Below the pieces are notes generated by a model. It had not been told where the DNA came from. It saw only the letters and a list, made by a program, of their open reading frames with translations, and searched no databases. Positions 40,783-49,458 of a stretch of 64,000 bases of DNA are shown here, piece after piece. Made by a program: the position numbers and the translations under genes. Where the stretch lies: NCBI GenBank assembly GCA_040220455.1, contig JAVJUS010000075.1:1-64000 (forward strand), written 5' to 3'. Position 1 is the first letter of the stretch. Each line of letters begins with the position of its first letter. Source of the stretch: JAVJUS01 sp040220455 (GTDB taxonomy: Bacteria; Pseudomonadota; Alphaproteobacteria; DSM-16000; Inquilinaceae).

Positions 40783-42417
40783 TCACGCCGCTGTGGCGTA
40801 GAGGGCGCCGAAGGCCGGCAGCCTGGCGCGACCGCCCTCCAGCCCGCCATTCGCCACGCCCGGCGCCTCGAGGACCTTCCAGGACCCGCCGATCTCGGTC
40901 TCCTGGACGGCATTCGAGAGGTTGAAGACGCACAGCATCCGGACCTCCCCGCTCAGCCGCTCCATGCCGAAGAGCGGCGCGGGCAGGTGCAGCAGGCGCT
41001 TGTCCCCGGTGATCAGCGCCGGATGCCGGCGACGCCACGCGAGGAAGCCGCGCACGGCGTTGAGGATCGACTCCGGGTCGGCGCCCTGGCGGTCGACCGC
41101 CAGGGCATGATGTTCGGGCGGGACCGGCAGCCAGGGCCGCTGTGCCGTGGTGAATCCGGCATGGGGCGCGTCCGCGGTCCAGGGCATCGGCGTGCGGCAG
41201 CCGTCGCGGCCCTTGTAGACCGGCCAGAAACGCAGGCCGAAGGGATCGACGCGCTGCTCGTAGGGGATGTCGGCCTCCGTCAACCCCAGCTCGTCGCCCT
41301 GGTAGAGGCAGGCCCCGCCGCGCAGGCTGAACAGGAGCGCGGTTAGCAGCTTCGACAGCGCCGTCGGGTCGCCGTCGAGGCCGGGCAGGTCGGCCCAGCG
41401 CGTCGCCACGCGCACCGTGTCGTGGTTGCCGAGCGTGTAGGTCGTCCAGCCGTCGGACAGGCTGCTCTCGGTCCGGTGGATGATCGACCGGAGCAGGTCG
41501 ATGCCGAAGTCGTCATGGGTCAGTTGGAACGAATAGTAGCTGTGCAGCCGCGCGTCGCCGGCGGTGTACTTGGCGCCGACGCCGATCGGGTCGACGTCGC
41601 CGATCTCCGCCATGGTCCAGCGGTCGCCGTAGCGCTTGCAAAGGGCGCGCAGCCGCTCGAACCGGTCGAGGATCTCGGGCCGGTCCCGGTCGAACAGGTG
41701 CCATTGGCGCACGAACGGGTTGTCGGTCGACCCGCCCATGTCGATGACCTGTTCGGCGCCCGCCGGCGGGTTGTCGCGCAATTCGGCGTCGTGAACCAGG
41801 GTCGTGATCGCGTCCAGGCGCAGACCGTCGACCCCCTTGTCGAGCCAGAAGGCGACCTCGCCCAGCATCGCCTCGACGACGTCCTCGTTGTTCCAGTTCA
41901 GGTTCGGCTGCTCGGCCAGGAAATGGTGCATGTAGTACTGGCTGCGCTGCGGATCGTAGGTCCAGGCGGGGCCGCCGAAGACGCTCAGCCAGTTGTTGGG
42001 CGGCGTGCCGTCGCGCTTCGGGTCGGCCCAGACGAACCAGTCGGCCTTGGGGTTGTCGCGGCTCTGCCGGCTCTCCTCGAACCACGGGTGCCGGTCCGAG
42101 CAGTGGGGCAGCACCATGTCGATCACGACCTTGAGCCCGCGGGCGTGCGCCGCCTCGATCATCCGGTCGAAGTCGTCGTTGGTCCCGAAGATCGGGTCGA
42201 CCGTCCGGTAGTCGGCCACGTCGTAGCCGAAGTCCTTCATCGGCGACTTGAAGAACGGCGACAGCCAGATCGCGTCGACACCGAGATCGACCAGATAGTC
42301 GAGCTTCGCGGTCACGCCGGCGAGATCGCCGACGCCGTCGCCATCGGAATCGAAGAAGCTGCGCGGGTAGATCTGGTAGACGATCGCGCCGCGCCACCAC
42401 GGGCGGGAATCCGTCAT
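40783..42417 (-). CDS. GH13 alpha-glucosidase
   Basis: 544 residues from ATG 42417 (MTDSRPWWRGAIVYQIYPRS). Glycoside hydrolase family 13 with its conserved regions: VVIDMVLPHCSD, the nucleophile in GVDGLRLDAITTL, the acid/base in WTMAEIGDVDP and the third acid in TYTLGNHDTVRVA. The N-terminal YQIYPRSFFDSDGDGVGDL and IWLSPFFKSPMKDFGYDV fit oligo-1,6-glucosidase/alpha-glucosidase members. It has no signal peptide and is thus cytoplasmic. No sugar transporter lies beside it, so it may act on a stored or imported disaccharide. Confidence 0.9.
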   Translation of the reverse strand: MTDSRPWWRGAIVYQIYPRSFFDSDGDGVGDLAGVTAKLDYLVDLGVDAIWLSPFFKSPMKDFGYDVADYRTVDPIFGTNDDFDRMIEAAHARGLKVVIDMVLPHCSDRHPWFEESRQSRDNPKADWFVWADPKRDGTPPNNWLSVFGGPAWTYDPQRSQYYMHHFLAEQPNLNWNNEDVVEAMLGEVAFWLDKGVDGLRLDAITTLVHDAELRDNPPAGAEQVIDMGGSTDNPFVRQWHLFDRDRPEILDRFERLRALCKRYGDRWTMAEIGDVDPIGVGAKYTAGDARLHSYYSFQLTHDDFGIDLLRSIIHRTESSLSDGWTTYTLGNHDTVRVATRWADLPGLDGDPTALSKLLTALLFSLRGGACLYQGDELGLTEADIPYEQRVDPFGLRFWPVYKGRDGCRTPMPWTADAPHAGFTTAQRPWLPVPPEHHALAVDRQGADPESILNAVRGFLAWRRRHPALITGDKRLLHLPAPLFGMERLSGEVRMLCVFNLSNAVQETEIGGSWKVLEAPGVANGGLEGGRARLPAFGALYATAA

Positions 42418-42679
42418 CGCGGGAGGGTCCTGGATCGGGAGGGTCCTGGATATCGAGCGGCAGGCTTCCGGCTGCGGGGCGGTCGGGCACGCCGGGCCGG
42501 TCACGGGCGGCAGGATGGCGTCGGGCAACCGGCTTGGCCAGCGCGGATCGCTGTCCGGCCCCGCCGCGCTTCATATTCGTCCTTCCATAACCATCGAAAT
42601 GACGGTATCAGAGGGGCGCCGGCACGATCCGCCCCGCCGGCCGACCGCTCGACACCGCCGACTCGAAAGGCGCTTCCCC

Positions 42680-43204
42680 ATGACGGACACGAACCGCGAC
42701 CGCCCCTACGCCGTCTTGTTCCTGTGTACCGGCAATTCGGCGCGCAGCGTCATGGCCGAGGCCGCCCTGTCGCGCCACGGCGCCGGCCGGTTCGCGGCCT
42801 ACAGCGCCGGCAGCTACCCGAAGGGCGAGGTCCATCCCCTGACCCTCGAGCTGCTCGGGCGGCTGAACTACGACACGAGCGCGTACCGGTCCAAGAGCTG
42901 GGACGAGTTCACCGGCCCGGAGGCGCCCGCGCTCGATTTCGTCATTACCGTCTGCGACAACGCGGCCAACGAGGTCTGCCCGATCTTTCCGGGCCAGCCG
43001 ATGAGCGCCCATTGGGGCGTGCCCGATCCGGCCGCCGTGGAAGGCTCGGAGGAGGTCCGGCGCCGGGCCTTCAAGGCGGCCTATGTCGAGCTGGAGCGTC
43101 GGGTCCAGATCTTCACCAGTCTGCGACTCGACGCCCTCGACCGGCTCTCGCTGAAGCGCCAGCTCGACCGGATCGGCAGCTCGACGGCCGACCAGGAGGC
43201 CTGA
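42680..43204 (+). CDS. arsC: Low-molecular-weight phosphatase / thioredoxin-type arsenate reductase
   Basis: 174 residues from ATG 42680, with AAAGG nine bases upstream. The active-site loop is LFLCTGNSARSVMAEA, the CX5R(S) of the LMW phosphatase fold. A second pair of cysteines in VITVCDNAANEVCP matches the redox cysteines of thioredoxin-linked ArsC enzymes, which reduce arsenate to arsenite. The Asp of MSAHWGVPDPA is the general acid. No ars operon (arsR, acr3/arsB) is next to it, so an ArsC call rests on the motif. Confidence 0.8.
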   Translation: MTDTNRDRPYAVLFLCTGNSARSVMAEAALSRHGAGRFAAYSAGSYPKGEVHPLTLELLGRLNYDTSAYRSKSWDEFTGPEAPALDFVITVCDNAANEVCPIFPGQPMSAHWGVPDPAAVEGSEEVRRRAFKAAYVELERRVQIFTSLRLDALDRLSLKRQLDRIGSSTADQEA

Positions 43205-43220
43205 GCGGCGGGCAGGCGCG

Positions 43221-43853
43221 TCACGCGCCGCCGCTCGACCGACCCCGGAACGCCTCGGCCTTGGCGCGGTTGCCGCAGGTCTTCATGCGGCACCAGCGGC
43301 GGCCGACGCCGCGCCCGTGGTCGAGGAACAGCCCGGTGCATCGACCGCATTCGCCGAGCCGGGCGAGGTCGCGATGCGCCAGCAGATCGTCGAGCGCCAG
43401 GGCGAGACGGTCGTCCAGCACCGCAGCCGGATCGCCGTCCGCTCCCGGCTCCCACCTGTATCCGTTCTCTCCCGGTACGAGCCGGGCGCGCGCGTAGGCG
43501 CCGCGGATCCGGTCGGCCAGATCCTCGGGCACGGCCGCGCCGGCGGCTTCGGCAGCGCCCGCCTCGGGGCCCCGTCCCCCGGCGATCGCGGCGAGGACTT
43601 CCCACGCGCGCTCCCGGAAGACGAGGAGCGCGTCCAGCCGCGCCGCCGCGTCCGGCTCGCCGTCGAGCGCGGCCAGCGCCTCGGCCTCCGCCGCCGTCGC
43701 GAACCCGGCCGCCTGCGCGAACGCCGCCACCTCCTGCCAGTCGGCGAGCGCGCTCTCCATGCGCGATTTCCCCGGATCCTCGACCGTGTTGACGAAATCG
43801 AGGAAAGCGTGCCCGCCGAAGAGCCCGTGCTGCTGCCACATACGCATGACCAT
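43221..43853 (-). CDS. ABATE/CGNR zinc-finger transcriptional regulator
   Basis: 210 residues from about 43853 (an ATG in frame at 43847 is also possible). The N-terminal ABATE domain starts GGHAFLDFVNTVED, and the C-terminal finger is LGECGRCTGLFLDHGRG then RWCRMKTCGNRAKAEAFR, holding CxxC and CxxxxC with the CGNR signature. Such proteins are stress-linked regulators. It is divergent from the hydrolase gene at 43940. The region between has several ATAAC(C/G) repeats that could be its operator. Confidence 0.85.
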   Translation of the reverse strand: MVMRMWQQHGLFGGHAFLDFVNTVEDPGKSRMESALADWQEVAAFAQAAGFATAAEAEALAALDGEPDAAARLDALLVFRERAWEVLAAIAGGRGPEAGAAEAAGAAVPEDLADRIRGAYARARLVPGENGYRWEPGADGDPAAVLDDRLALALDDLLAHRDLARLGECGRCTGLFLDHGRGVGRRWCRMKTCGNRAKAEAFRGRSSGGA

Positions 43854-43898
43854 AACCTATTATCGAGAAGAATCGGTTGCAAGCCACGCCGCCACTTG

Positions 43899-43928
43899 AT
43901 AACCGTATAAAGTCTAATAACGGTTATT
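43899..43928. promoter_or_regulatory. Inverted repeats in the CGNR/hydrolase divergent promoter
   Basis: ATAACCGT (43899-43906) is inverted at 43920-43927, and AATAAC-G-GTTATT (43916-43928) is itself a perfect 6-1-6 palindrome. A further ATAACC lies at about 43854. This AT-rich patch is unlike its surroundings and ends at the ribosome site of the + strand gene. It is a probable operator, perhaps for the CGNR regulator. Confidence 0.5.
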
Positions 43929-43939
43929 CGGAGGCCGCG

Positions 43940-44740
43940 ATGCTGACGCTCGACCGCCGCTTCACGTTCGAGGGCCACGAGGTCGCCTGGGGCGTCCTCG
44001 GCGACGGACCGCCGATCGTGCTCGTCCACGGCTTTCCCTGGTCGGCCCAGGCCTGGCGGCGGATCGCGCCGTGGCTCGCTCGGCGCCGGCGGGTCTTCTT
44101 CCACGACCTCCTCGGCAGCGGCCTCTCCGCCAAGGCCGACGATGTCTCGCCCCGCGTCCAGAACCGGCTGCTGGCGGCGCTGCTCGACCATTGGGGGCTC
44201 GACCGGCCCCATGTGGTCGGCCACGACTTCGGCGGCCTCGCCGCCCTGCGCGGGCGTTTCGTCGACGGCCTCGACTATGGCCGGCTCACGCTCTTCGACG
44301 CCGTGGGGGTGTTGCCGTCCGGCTCGCCCTTCTTCGCCCATGTGCGCGAGCACGAGGCGGCCTTCGCGGCGCTGCCCGAGTTCGCCCATGAGGCGCTGTT
44401 CCGCGCCTACATCGCCCAGGCGGCGGCCGCGCCGCTGAGTCCGGAGGCCGAGGCGATCTATGCCGAGCCGTGGCGCGGGCCGGACGGGCAGGCGGCCTTC
44501 TACCGCTGGATCGCGCAGTCCGAGACCGACGCGATAGGCGAGCTCGCGGAGCTCTATCGCCCGCTCGACTGCCCGGTTCGCCTGGTCTGGGGCGAGCGCG
44601 ACACCTTCATCCCGCCCGCCCAGGGTCGGGAACTCGCCGTCGCGCTGGGGCTCGACGACGTCACGATCGTGCCCGGCGCGGGGCACGCCATTCAGGAGGA
44701 TGCCCCAGAGGCGGTCGTGGCGATGCTCGAGGAGACCTAG
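43940..44740 (+). CDS. Alpha/beta hydrolase with Asp nucleophile (dehalogenase/epoxide hydrolase type)
   Basis: 266 residues from ATG 43940, with GGAGG upstream. Canonical fold: IVLVHGFPWSAQAWRRIAPW with the oxyanion HGFP, the nucleophile elbow VVGHDFGGLAALR (Asp about 95), the acid in WGERDTFIPPAQG and the histidine in VPGAGHAIQEDAPEAV. An Asp at the elbow is characteristic of haloalkane/fluoroacetate dehalogenases and epoxide hydrolases rather than Ser esterases. It lies beside a CGNR regulator, which may control it. Substrate not determined. Confidence 0.8.
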   Translation: MLTLDRRFTFEGHEVAWGVLGDGPPIVLVHGFPWSAQAWRRIAPWLARRRRVFFHDLLGSGLSAKADDVSPRVQNRLLAALLDHWGLDRPHVVGHDFGGLAALRGRFVDGLDYGRLTLFDAVGVLPSGSPFFAHVREHEAAFAALPEFAHEALFRAYIAQAAAAPLSPEAEAIYAEPWRGPDGQAAFYRWIAQSETDAIGELAELYRPLDCPVRLVWGERDTFIPPAQGRELAVALGLDDVTIVPGAGHAIQEDAPEAVVAMLEET

Positions 44741-44848
44741 GTCGCGCGGGCGCGAGCGACATCGACACGGCGCCGTCGGCTAGTCGAACAACGAAGGCAC
44801 GGCGACACGAAAAGGACACAACGACCACTCTTGTAGACGCGAGAAATC

Positions 44849-44954
44849 CGTCATCCCCGCGAAAGCGGGGATCCAATCGCGGCCAAATCCAATTCGAATT
44901 TCAGGAAATCACGCACGCCGGAAAAACTTGGATCCCCGCGTTCGCGGGGATGAC
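44849..44954. repeat. Pair of inverted REP-like hairpins
   Basis: Copy 1 (44849-44875) and copy 2 (44929-44954) both contain ATCCCCGC...GCGGGGAT stems and face each other. This tcatccccgcgaaagcgggg-type element is widespread in bacteria as a dispersed intergenic repeat. A single arm of the other element seen at 39498 follows near 44991-45020. The region lies between convergent genes. Confidence 0.75.
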
Positions 44955-45029
44955 AAAATCAGCGTGGTCTGAACAAGAACTTCGGAGACCGCGAGAGCGA
45001 AGCGAACCCGACGCGGCGGCCCCAGCACG

Positions 45030-45620
45030 TCAGAAACGGCGAAAGGCCCGATCCACCCGGCCGAGGAAGCGCGCGCGGCTTTCCGGCGTCGAGGCGTCCA
45101 TCGAATAATGGCACAGCCAGAGGCTCCTGGCCCGCGGCGCGCAGAGGGGCTTGAGGCCGCGCAGGATCACCCGGCGGCCCGGGTCGCCCATGTAGCCGCG
45201 CAGGAACCAGCGTGGCGAGCCGGAGCTCGTCACCACGCCGATCTTGCGGATGCCGGTCAGGGCGGGACGGATCGGCCCGCCGCCCTCGGGCAGGGTGAAG
45301 GCGACACCGGGCAGCCAGACACGGTCGAACCAGCCCTTGAGGATCGCCGGCATGCCGTACCACCAGGTGGGATAGACCAGGACCAGCGCCTCGGCGGCCC
45401 GCAGGCGCTCCACCTCCCGCGCCACCGGGCGGAGGTTGTCGTCCACATCGTGGTAGATCCGCCGCTCCTCGGCGCTCAGCACCGGCACGAATCCCTCGGC
45501 GTAGAGGTCGAGGAGATCGACCGAATGACCGGCCGCCTCCAGCGCCGCGCGGACAGCGTCGCGCAGGGCGGCGTTGTAGCTCTCGGGCACCGGATGGGCG
45601 TGGACCAGAAGGACATGCAT
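45030..45620 (-). CDS. Flavodoxin-fold NAD(P)H:quinone oxidoreductase
   Basis: 196 residues from ATG 45620. Flavodoxin-like fold: MHVLLVHAHPVPESYNAALR binds the flavin phosphate, then VLVYPTWWYGMPAILKGWFD and RVWLPGVAFTLPEGGGPIRP are typical of the KefF/MdaB/NQO family, which reduces quinones with NAD(P)H. It is a paralogue of the next gene upstream on this strand (about half of the residues match by eye). It is the last gene of a run read from 49165 down. Confidence 0.85.
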   Translation of the reverse strand: MHVLLVHAHPVPESYNAALRDAVRAALEAAGHSVDLLDLYAEGFVPVLSAEERRIYHDVDDNLRPVAREVERLRAAEALVLVYPTWWYGMPAILKGWFDRVWLPGVAFTLPEGGGPIRPALTGIRKIGVVTSSGSPRWFLRGYMGDPGRRVILRGLKPLCAPRARSLWLCHYSMDASTPESRARFLGRVDRAFRRF

Positions 45621-45669
45621 GGCGGAAGCCTCGGTGGCGGCGAAGGGGAGCGGCCGGCTGCCGTGTCGA

Positions 45670-46254
45670 CTACCAGCGCGACAGCCGTCGGTCGACCTCG
45701 GCCATGAAGGCCTCCCGGCGGCCGGCGTCGGGGCTGTTCATGTCGTGCAGCGCCAGCCAGTCGCAGCCCCGCAGGCGCGGGCACAGGCGGGCGAGACCGC
45801 GCCGCACCAGCCGCGCCCCCGGGTCGCCGACCAGCAGCCGCACCATCCAGCGCTTGCCGCCATAGGTCGTCACGACGCCCAGTCGCCGGATCGCGTCGAG
45901 CGCCGGGCGCGTGCGGCCGCCCTCGAGGGTGAAGGCGACGCCGGGCAGCAACACCCGGTCGAACCAGCCTTTGAGGATTGCCGGTGGCCCGAAGTTCCAG
46001 GTCGGATAGACCAGCAAAAGCCCCTCGGCCGCCCGCAGCCGGTCCACGAGGTCGGTAACGTCACCGGTGGCCGGCGCGCGCTGATGATAAACGCGTCGCT
46101 CGTCCATGCTCAGGCAGGGCTGGAAGTCGGCGCGGTAAAGGTCGAGCACGTCGACAGAATGACCGGCACGGGCCAGAGCCGTGACGGCCGTACGGCACAG
46201 GACGGCGCTGAAGCTGTCCTCGAGCGGGTGGGCCCAGACGACGAGCACCCTCAC
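45670..46254 (-). CDS. Flavodoxin-fold NAD(P)H:quinone oxidoreductase, paralogue
   Basis: 194 residues from ATG 46254, which overlaps the stop of the preceding CocE gene (ATGA). It has the same motifs as its neighbour: MRVLVVWAHPLEDSFSAVL, LLVYPTWNFGPPAILKGWFD and RVLLPGVAFTLEGGRTRP. The two genes are tandem duplicates kept side by side, with differing residues in the flavin loop (NFG versus WYG), which suggests different substrates. Confidence 0.85.
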   Translation of the reverse strand: MRVLVVWAHPLEDSFSAVLCRTAVTALARAGHSVDVLDLYRADFQPCLSMDERRVYHQRAPATGDVTDLVDRLRAAEGLLLVYPTWNFGPPAILKGWFDRVLLPGVAFTLEGGRTRPALDAIRRLGVVTTYGGKRWMVRLLVGDPGARLVRRGLARLCPRLRGCDWLALHDMNSPDAGRREAFMAEVDRRLSRW

Positions 46255-47930
46255 GCCCCGCTCCCCGCGGCCTCCGGCGCCACGACCGGCAGATCGAGAC
46301 GGCTCGCCGGCCCGGGCCGGAGTGCCAGCGTGACGACCCGCTGGTCGAGCTGTCGCGCCTCGGCATCGGGGATCGCGACGCCGGGGTTGACCGTATAGGC
46401 GGGGAACGCCGCGCCGGCGAGGGAGAGGCGCAATCGCGCGCTCGCCGGCAGGGTGGCGCAGACCGCGCGCATGGGCACCGTGACCGGCCCGGCGTGTCCG
46501 GCGGGAACCCGTCGATAACCCTGGGTCAGCGTCCAGGCCTCGCCATCGGGCGTCACGTGCGAGAGGACGGCGGAGACGTCGAAGGTCTCGGCATCGGCGG
46601 CAATGTCCAGGCCGAGGGTTACGGTACCGGCGAGCGTCATCGGCAGGATAAGCGGATCGCCGGTATAGACCGCCACGTCACTCCGATCGTCGATCGCCGC
46701 GCGATTCTGAAAGCCGCCCGGCGCTCCGGCGTGGCCGCCCAGGGCCGGCGCCGGGCGCCACGGGTCGTGGACGATCCGGTCGCTCGCCGCCCCGTCGCCG
46801 GGGGGCGCGTCCTCCAGCCGGCCGGTCGACCCTGCGGCGGCCAGCCCGTCGGCGACCGGGAACAGCGTCGTCGGAGACGGCGCCGGCCATGAGTCGAAGG
46901 CCCGCCAGCGCTTGATGCCGATATCGAAGAGACGAATGTCAGTTATGGCAGCGGATTGATCGTCATCCTTCAGCCATCGGTCGAAGAAGGCGACCTGCAG
47001 CTGGTCGATCGGGCTCGCGGCTTCCGGTCCCATGTCGAGAGCGCCGACCCGACGGCCCCAGGGAATATGTCCCCAGGGGCCGATGACCATCGGCTGGGGC
47101 GCGGCGCTCGCGGTCATCGCGGCCTGGGCGGCGAGGGTGCCGGTCAGCATCGTGTCGGCCCAGCCCCCGACATGGAGCATCGGGACGGCCGGCCGCCGAT
47201 CGCCCAGCGCCGCGGCGGGTGCGATGCGGTGCCAGTAGGCCGCGCCGGGCGGATTCTCCAGCCAGTCGGTGTAGTGGCCGTAGCGGCGGTGGCGGTCCAT
47301 GGCCTTGGGCAGGGCCGGAATCGGGCCGTGGGCCGGCAGGCCGCGGGCGACGGCGCCCAGGGCGGCATGGGCCTCCGCGTCGCCGGCGCGCCGGGCCTGG
47401 AGCGCGGCCATCTGGGCGCCCCAGGCCAGGTTCGCGGCCAGCAGGAAGGCGCCGCCCTCCCAGGCCCAGTCGTCGGCGATCGTCCAGCCGATCATGGCCG
47501 GCGACAGGGCGGCGACAGGGCCCGGATCGCCGTCCCGGTCGAGCCGGCCGGCCAGGGCGAGGAGCTGGGTGACACCCTGGTAGGAGAAGCCGTACATCCC
47601 GACCCGGCCCGAGGATCCGGGCAGGTCGGCGGCCCAGTCGACCGCCTCGGCCCCGTCGGCGGCTTCCGCCTCGAACAGGGCGAAGTCGCCGTCGGACTCG
47701 CCGCTGCCGCGCACGTCCTGGATACAGACGATGTAGCCCTGCGCGGCGTACCAGGCCGGATGGGCGAAGACGACCGTCGACGCGATGGCGCGGCCGTAGG
47801 GCTGGCGCATCAGCAGGACCGGCCAGGGCCCCGGCGCCTCCGGCCGCCAGATGTCGGCCACGAGGCGGCAGCCGTCCGACAGCCGCTGGACCCGGCGCTC
47901 CGGCCCCGCGACCGCCAGCGGTCCCGTCAT
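46251..47930 (-). CDS. CocE/NonD family (X-Pro dipeptidyl-peptidase-like) hydrolase
   Basis: 559 residues from ATG 47930. Residues 1-300 are an alpha/beta hydrolase: VLLMRQPYGRAIASTVVF, VCIQDVRGSGESDGDF, the nucleophile GRVGMYGFSYQGVTQLLALA (Ser about 118), PMLHVGGWADTML and VIGPWGHIPW with the active-site His. Residues 330-550 are the beta-rich jelly-roll C-terminal domain typical of CocE/NonD esterases. It overlaps both neighbours by four bases, so it is translated as part of an operon with the cupin and the quinone reductases. Ester or amide substrate unknown. Confidence 0.88.
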   Translation of the reverse strand: MTGPLAVAGPERRVQRLSDGCRLVADIWRPEAPGPWPVLLMRQPYGRAIASTVVFAHPAWYAAQGYIVCIQDVRGSGESDGDFALFEAEAADGAEAVDWAADLPGSSGRVGMYGFSYQGVTQLLALAGRLDRDGDPGPVAALSPAMIGWTIADDWAWEGGAFLLAANLAWGAQMAALQARRAGDAEAHAALGAVARGLPAHGPIPALPKAMDRHRRYGHYTDWLENPPGAAYWHRIAPAAALGDRRPAVPMLHVGGWADTMLTGTLAAQAAMTASAAPQPMVIGPWGHIPWGRRVGALDMGPEAASPIDQLQVAFFDRWLKDDDQSAAITDIRLFDIGIKRWRAFDSWPAPSPTTLFPVADGLAAAGSTGRLEDAPPGDGAASDRIVHDPWRPAPALGGHAGAPGGFQNRAAIDDRSDVAVYTGDPLILPMTLAGTVTLGLDIAADAETFDVSAVLSHVTPDGEAWTLTQGYRRVPAGHAGPVTVPMRAVCATLPASARLRLSLAGAAFPAYTVNPGVAIPDAEARQLDQRVVTLALRPGPASRLDLPVVAPEAAGSGA

Positions 47931-48382
47931 GCCGCGCCCGGGCCGATCGCCGCAGCGCCGCGGATGACCGCGCGATCCTCCTCCGTCAGCGTCACGGGCG
48001 TGCCGCCACGGATCATCTCGGCGAAGTCCTCGTTCGGGACCATCAGGCACAGGGCGTAGAGCTTGCCCGTGCCGGTGTTCTCGATGACATGGGTCGTGCC
48101 CGGCGGCAGCAGCACCGTATCGCCCGGCCCGATCGGCGCGGTGTGGCCGTCGCAATGGGCCAGGCCCTCGCCCTTCAGGATGAAGAACATCTCGTGGGCG
48201 GCCTTGTGCGCGTTGGGCGGCGTCTTGCCGCCGACGTCGTAGATCTCGACGACGCAGGTGAAGCCGACGCCGACATCCTTCTCGCCGATCGGGTCGGCGA
48301 TGCAGGCCATGTAGTTCGTGTCGTCCGGGGCGATGCGGAAGGCGGCGTAGTCCTCGGGCCGCTTGACGACGGGCGCGGCCAT
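47927..48382 (-). CDS. Cupin-domain protein
   Basis: 151 residues from ATG 48382. A single cupin barrel with metal-binding motif 1 in NAHKAAHEMFFILKGEGLAH and motif 2 in PPGTTHVIENTGTG. Such small cupins act as dioxygenases, isomerases or sensors. It overlaps the CocE gene by four bases and follows the cysteine hydrolase by three bases, so the three are one unit. The function is not defined. Confidence 0.82.
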   Translation of the reverse strand: MAAPVVKRPEDYAAFRIAPDDTNYMACIADPIGEKDVGVGFTCVVEIYDVGGKTPPNAHKAAHEMFFILKGEGLAHCDGHTAPIGPGDTVLLPPGTTHVIENTGTGKLYALCLMVPNEDFAEMIRGGTPVTLTEEDRAVIRGAAAIGPGAA

Positions 48383-48385
48383 GGA

Positions 48386-49165
48386 TCAGCCCTCCGGCAG
48401 GCCGTCGAGCAGGGCGGCCGATTTCAGGGTGAATCCGAAGATCTGGCGGACATTGTAGATCGTCGCCTGCCAGCAGTATTCCGGCGAGGTCGTCGCCGTG
48501 CAGTCCTCCAGCATCATCGTGTCGTAGCCGAGGAAATTGGCGTCGGCCAGCGTGTGGAGGACGCACTGATCGGCGTTGACGCCGGCGAACAGGCAGGTGG
48601 TGACGCCCAGATTGCGCAGGATGCTGTCGAGCGGCGTGTCCCAGAACCCGCTCATGCGGAACTTCGCCACCATGACGTCGTCGGCGCCGACCGTCAGCCC
48701 GTCGACGATCGCCGCCGCCCAGCTCCCCTCCGTGAGCACGCGGGCGCCGGCGGCGGGCCCGTGTTCGTGGGGCAGGGGGTCGCCCAGGCCGACGCCGTCG
48801 CCGCTGGGGTTGTAGACGTGCAGCAGCGCCGGGCTGATGTTGGCCCGGTCGGGCCGGTTGCCCCAGTTGACCCAGATAACCGGGACGTCGGCCCGGCGCA
48901 GCCTGGGCAGCAGCCGCTCCAGCGGCGCGATCGGCCGGCGCGCCGGTGCGACATCGACCCCGATGCCGGCCAGCCAGCCCTGCGGATGGCAGAAGTCGTT
49001 CTGCATGTCGACCACGATGACGGCGGTGCGCGCCAGGTCGAGGGTCACGGTCTTGGGCGCGGCGGCCACCGTCACCGGCCGCGGCGGGCGCATCGGCCGG
49101 ACGAGGTCGGCCGCGTCCTCGCTCACCCGCCATTGGTTGGCCGACGCGCTGCCCAACGGAATCAT
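48386..49165 (-). CDS. Isochorismatase-fold cysteine hydrolase
   Basis: 259 residues from ATG 49165, chosen for GGGGAG nine bases upstream. Catalytic triad of the family: Asp in VIVVDMQNDFCHPQGWLAG, Lys in VMVAKFRMSGFWDT and Cys in GVNADQCVLHTLADANFLGY. Members include RutB, biuret hydrolase, N-carbamoylsarcosine amidohydrolase, pyrazinamidase and isochorismatase. The extended N-terminus and GYDTMMLEDCTATTSPEYCW fit RutB/biuret/carbamoylsarcosine-type amidohydrolases. It heads an operon with cupin and CocE genes and is divergent from an amidase, which fits amide breakdown. Confidence 0.85.
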   Translation of the reverse strand: MIPLGSASANQWRVSEDAADLVRPMRPPRPVTVAAAPKTVTLDLARTAVIVVDMQNDFCHPQGWLAGIGVDVAPARRPIAPLERLLPRLRRADVPVIWVNWGNRPDRANISPALLHVYNPSGDGVGLGDPLPHEHGPAAGARVLTEGSWAAAIVDGLTVGADDVMVAKFRMSGFWDTPLDSILRNLGVTTCLFAGVNADQCVLHTLADANFLGYDTMMLEDCTATTSPEYCWQATIYNVRQIFGFTLKSAALLDGLPEG

Positions 49166-49458
49166 TTCTGCCGTCTCCCCTGCGCTCGGGCGGCTGCGCG
49201 CCCTCGATGCTTCGGCGGGAGACGAGGAAGCACGGGTCGTGCCAGTCCGGCGGGTTCGCGGAATTCGCCGGGCGTTGCCTTCAAGGCGGCCCGATTGCAC
49301 AAGGCATGGGCAGAAATCTGCCCCGTCCCTGGGCGCCGATCCGGTACGGGGCCGTGCGGACTTGCCAAGCATGTCCGGGAGCGGTCCCATGCCGGCCCTC
49401 GCATGCGGGAGTCGGCGGCCGGCCCCCTTGCGCACGAACGGGTCGGGGGACGGCGACG

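Noticed and set aside
44849..44954. Paired repeats considered as an IS end or attachment site
   Set aside because: They are copies of a widespread REP-like hairpin between convergent genes, with no integrase or transposase nearby.
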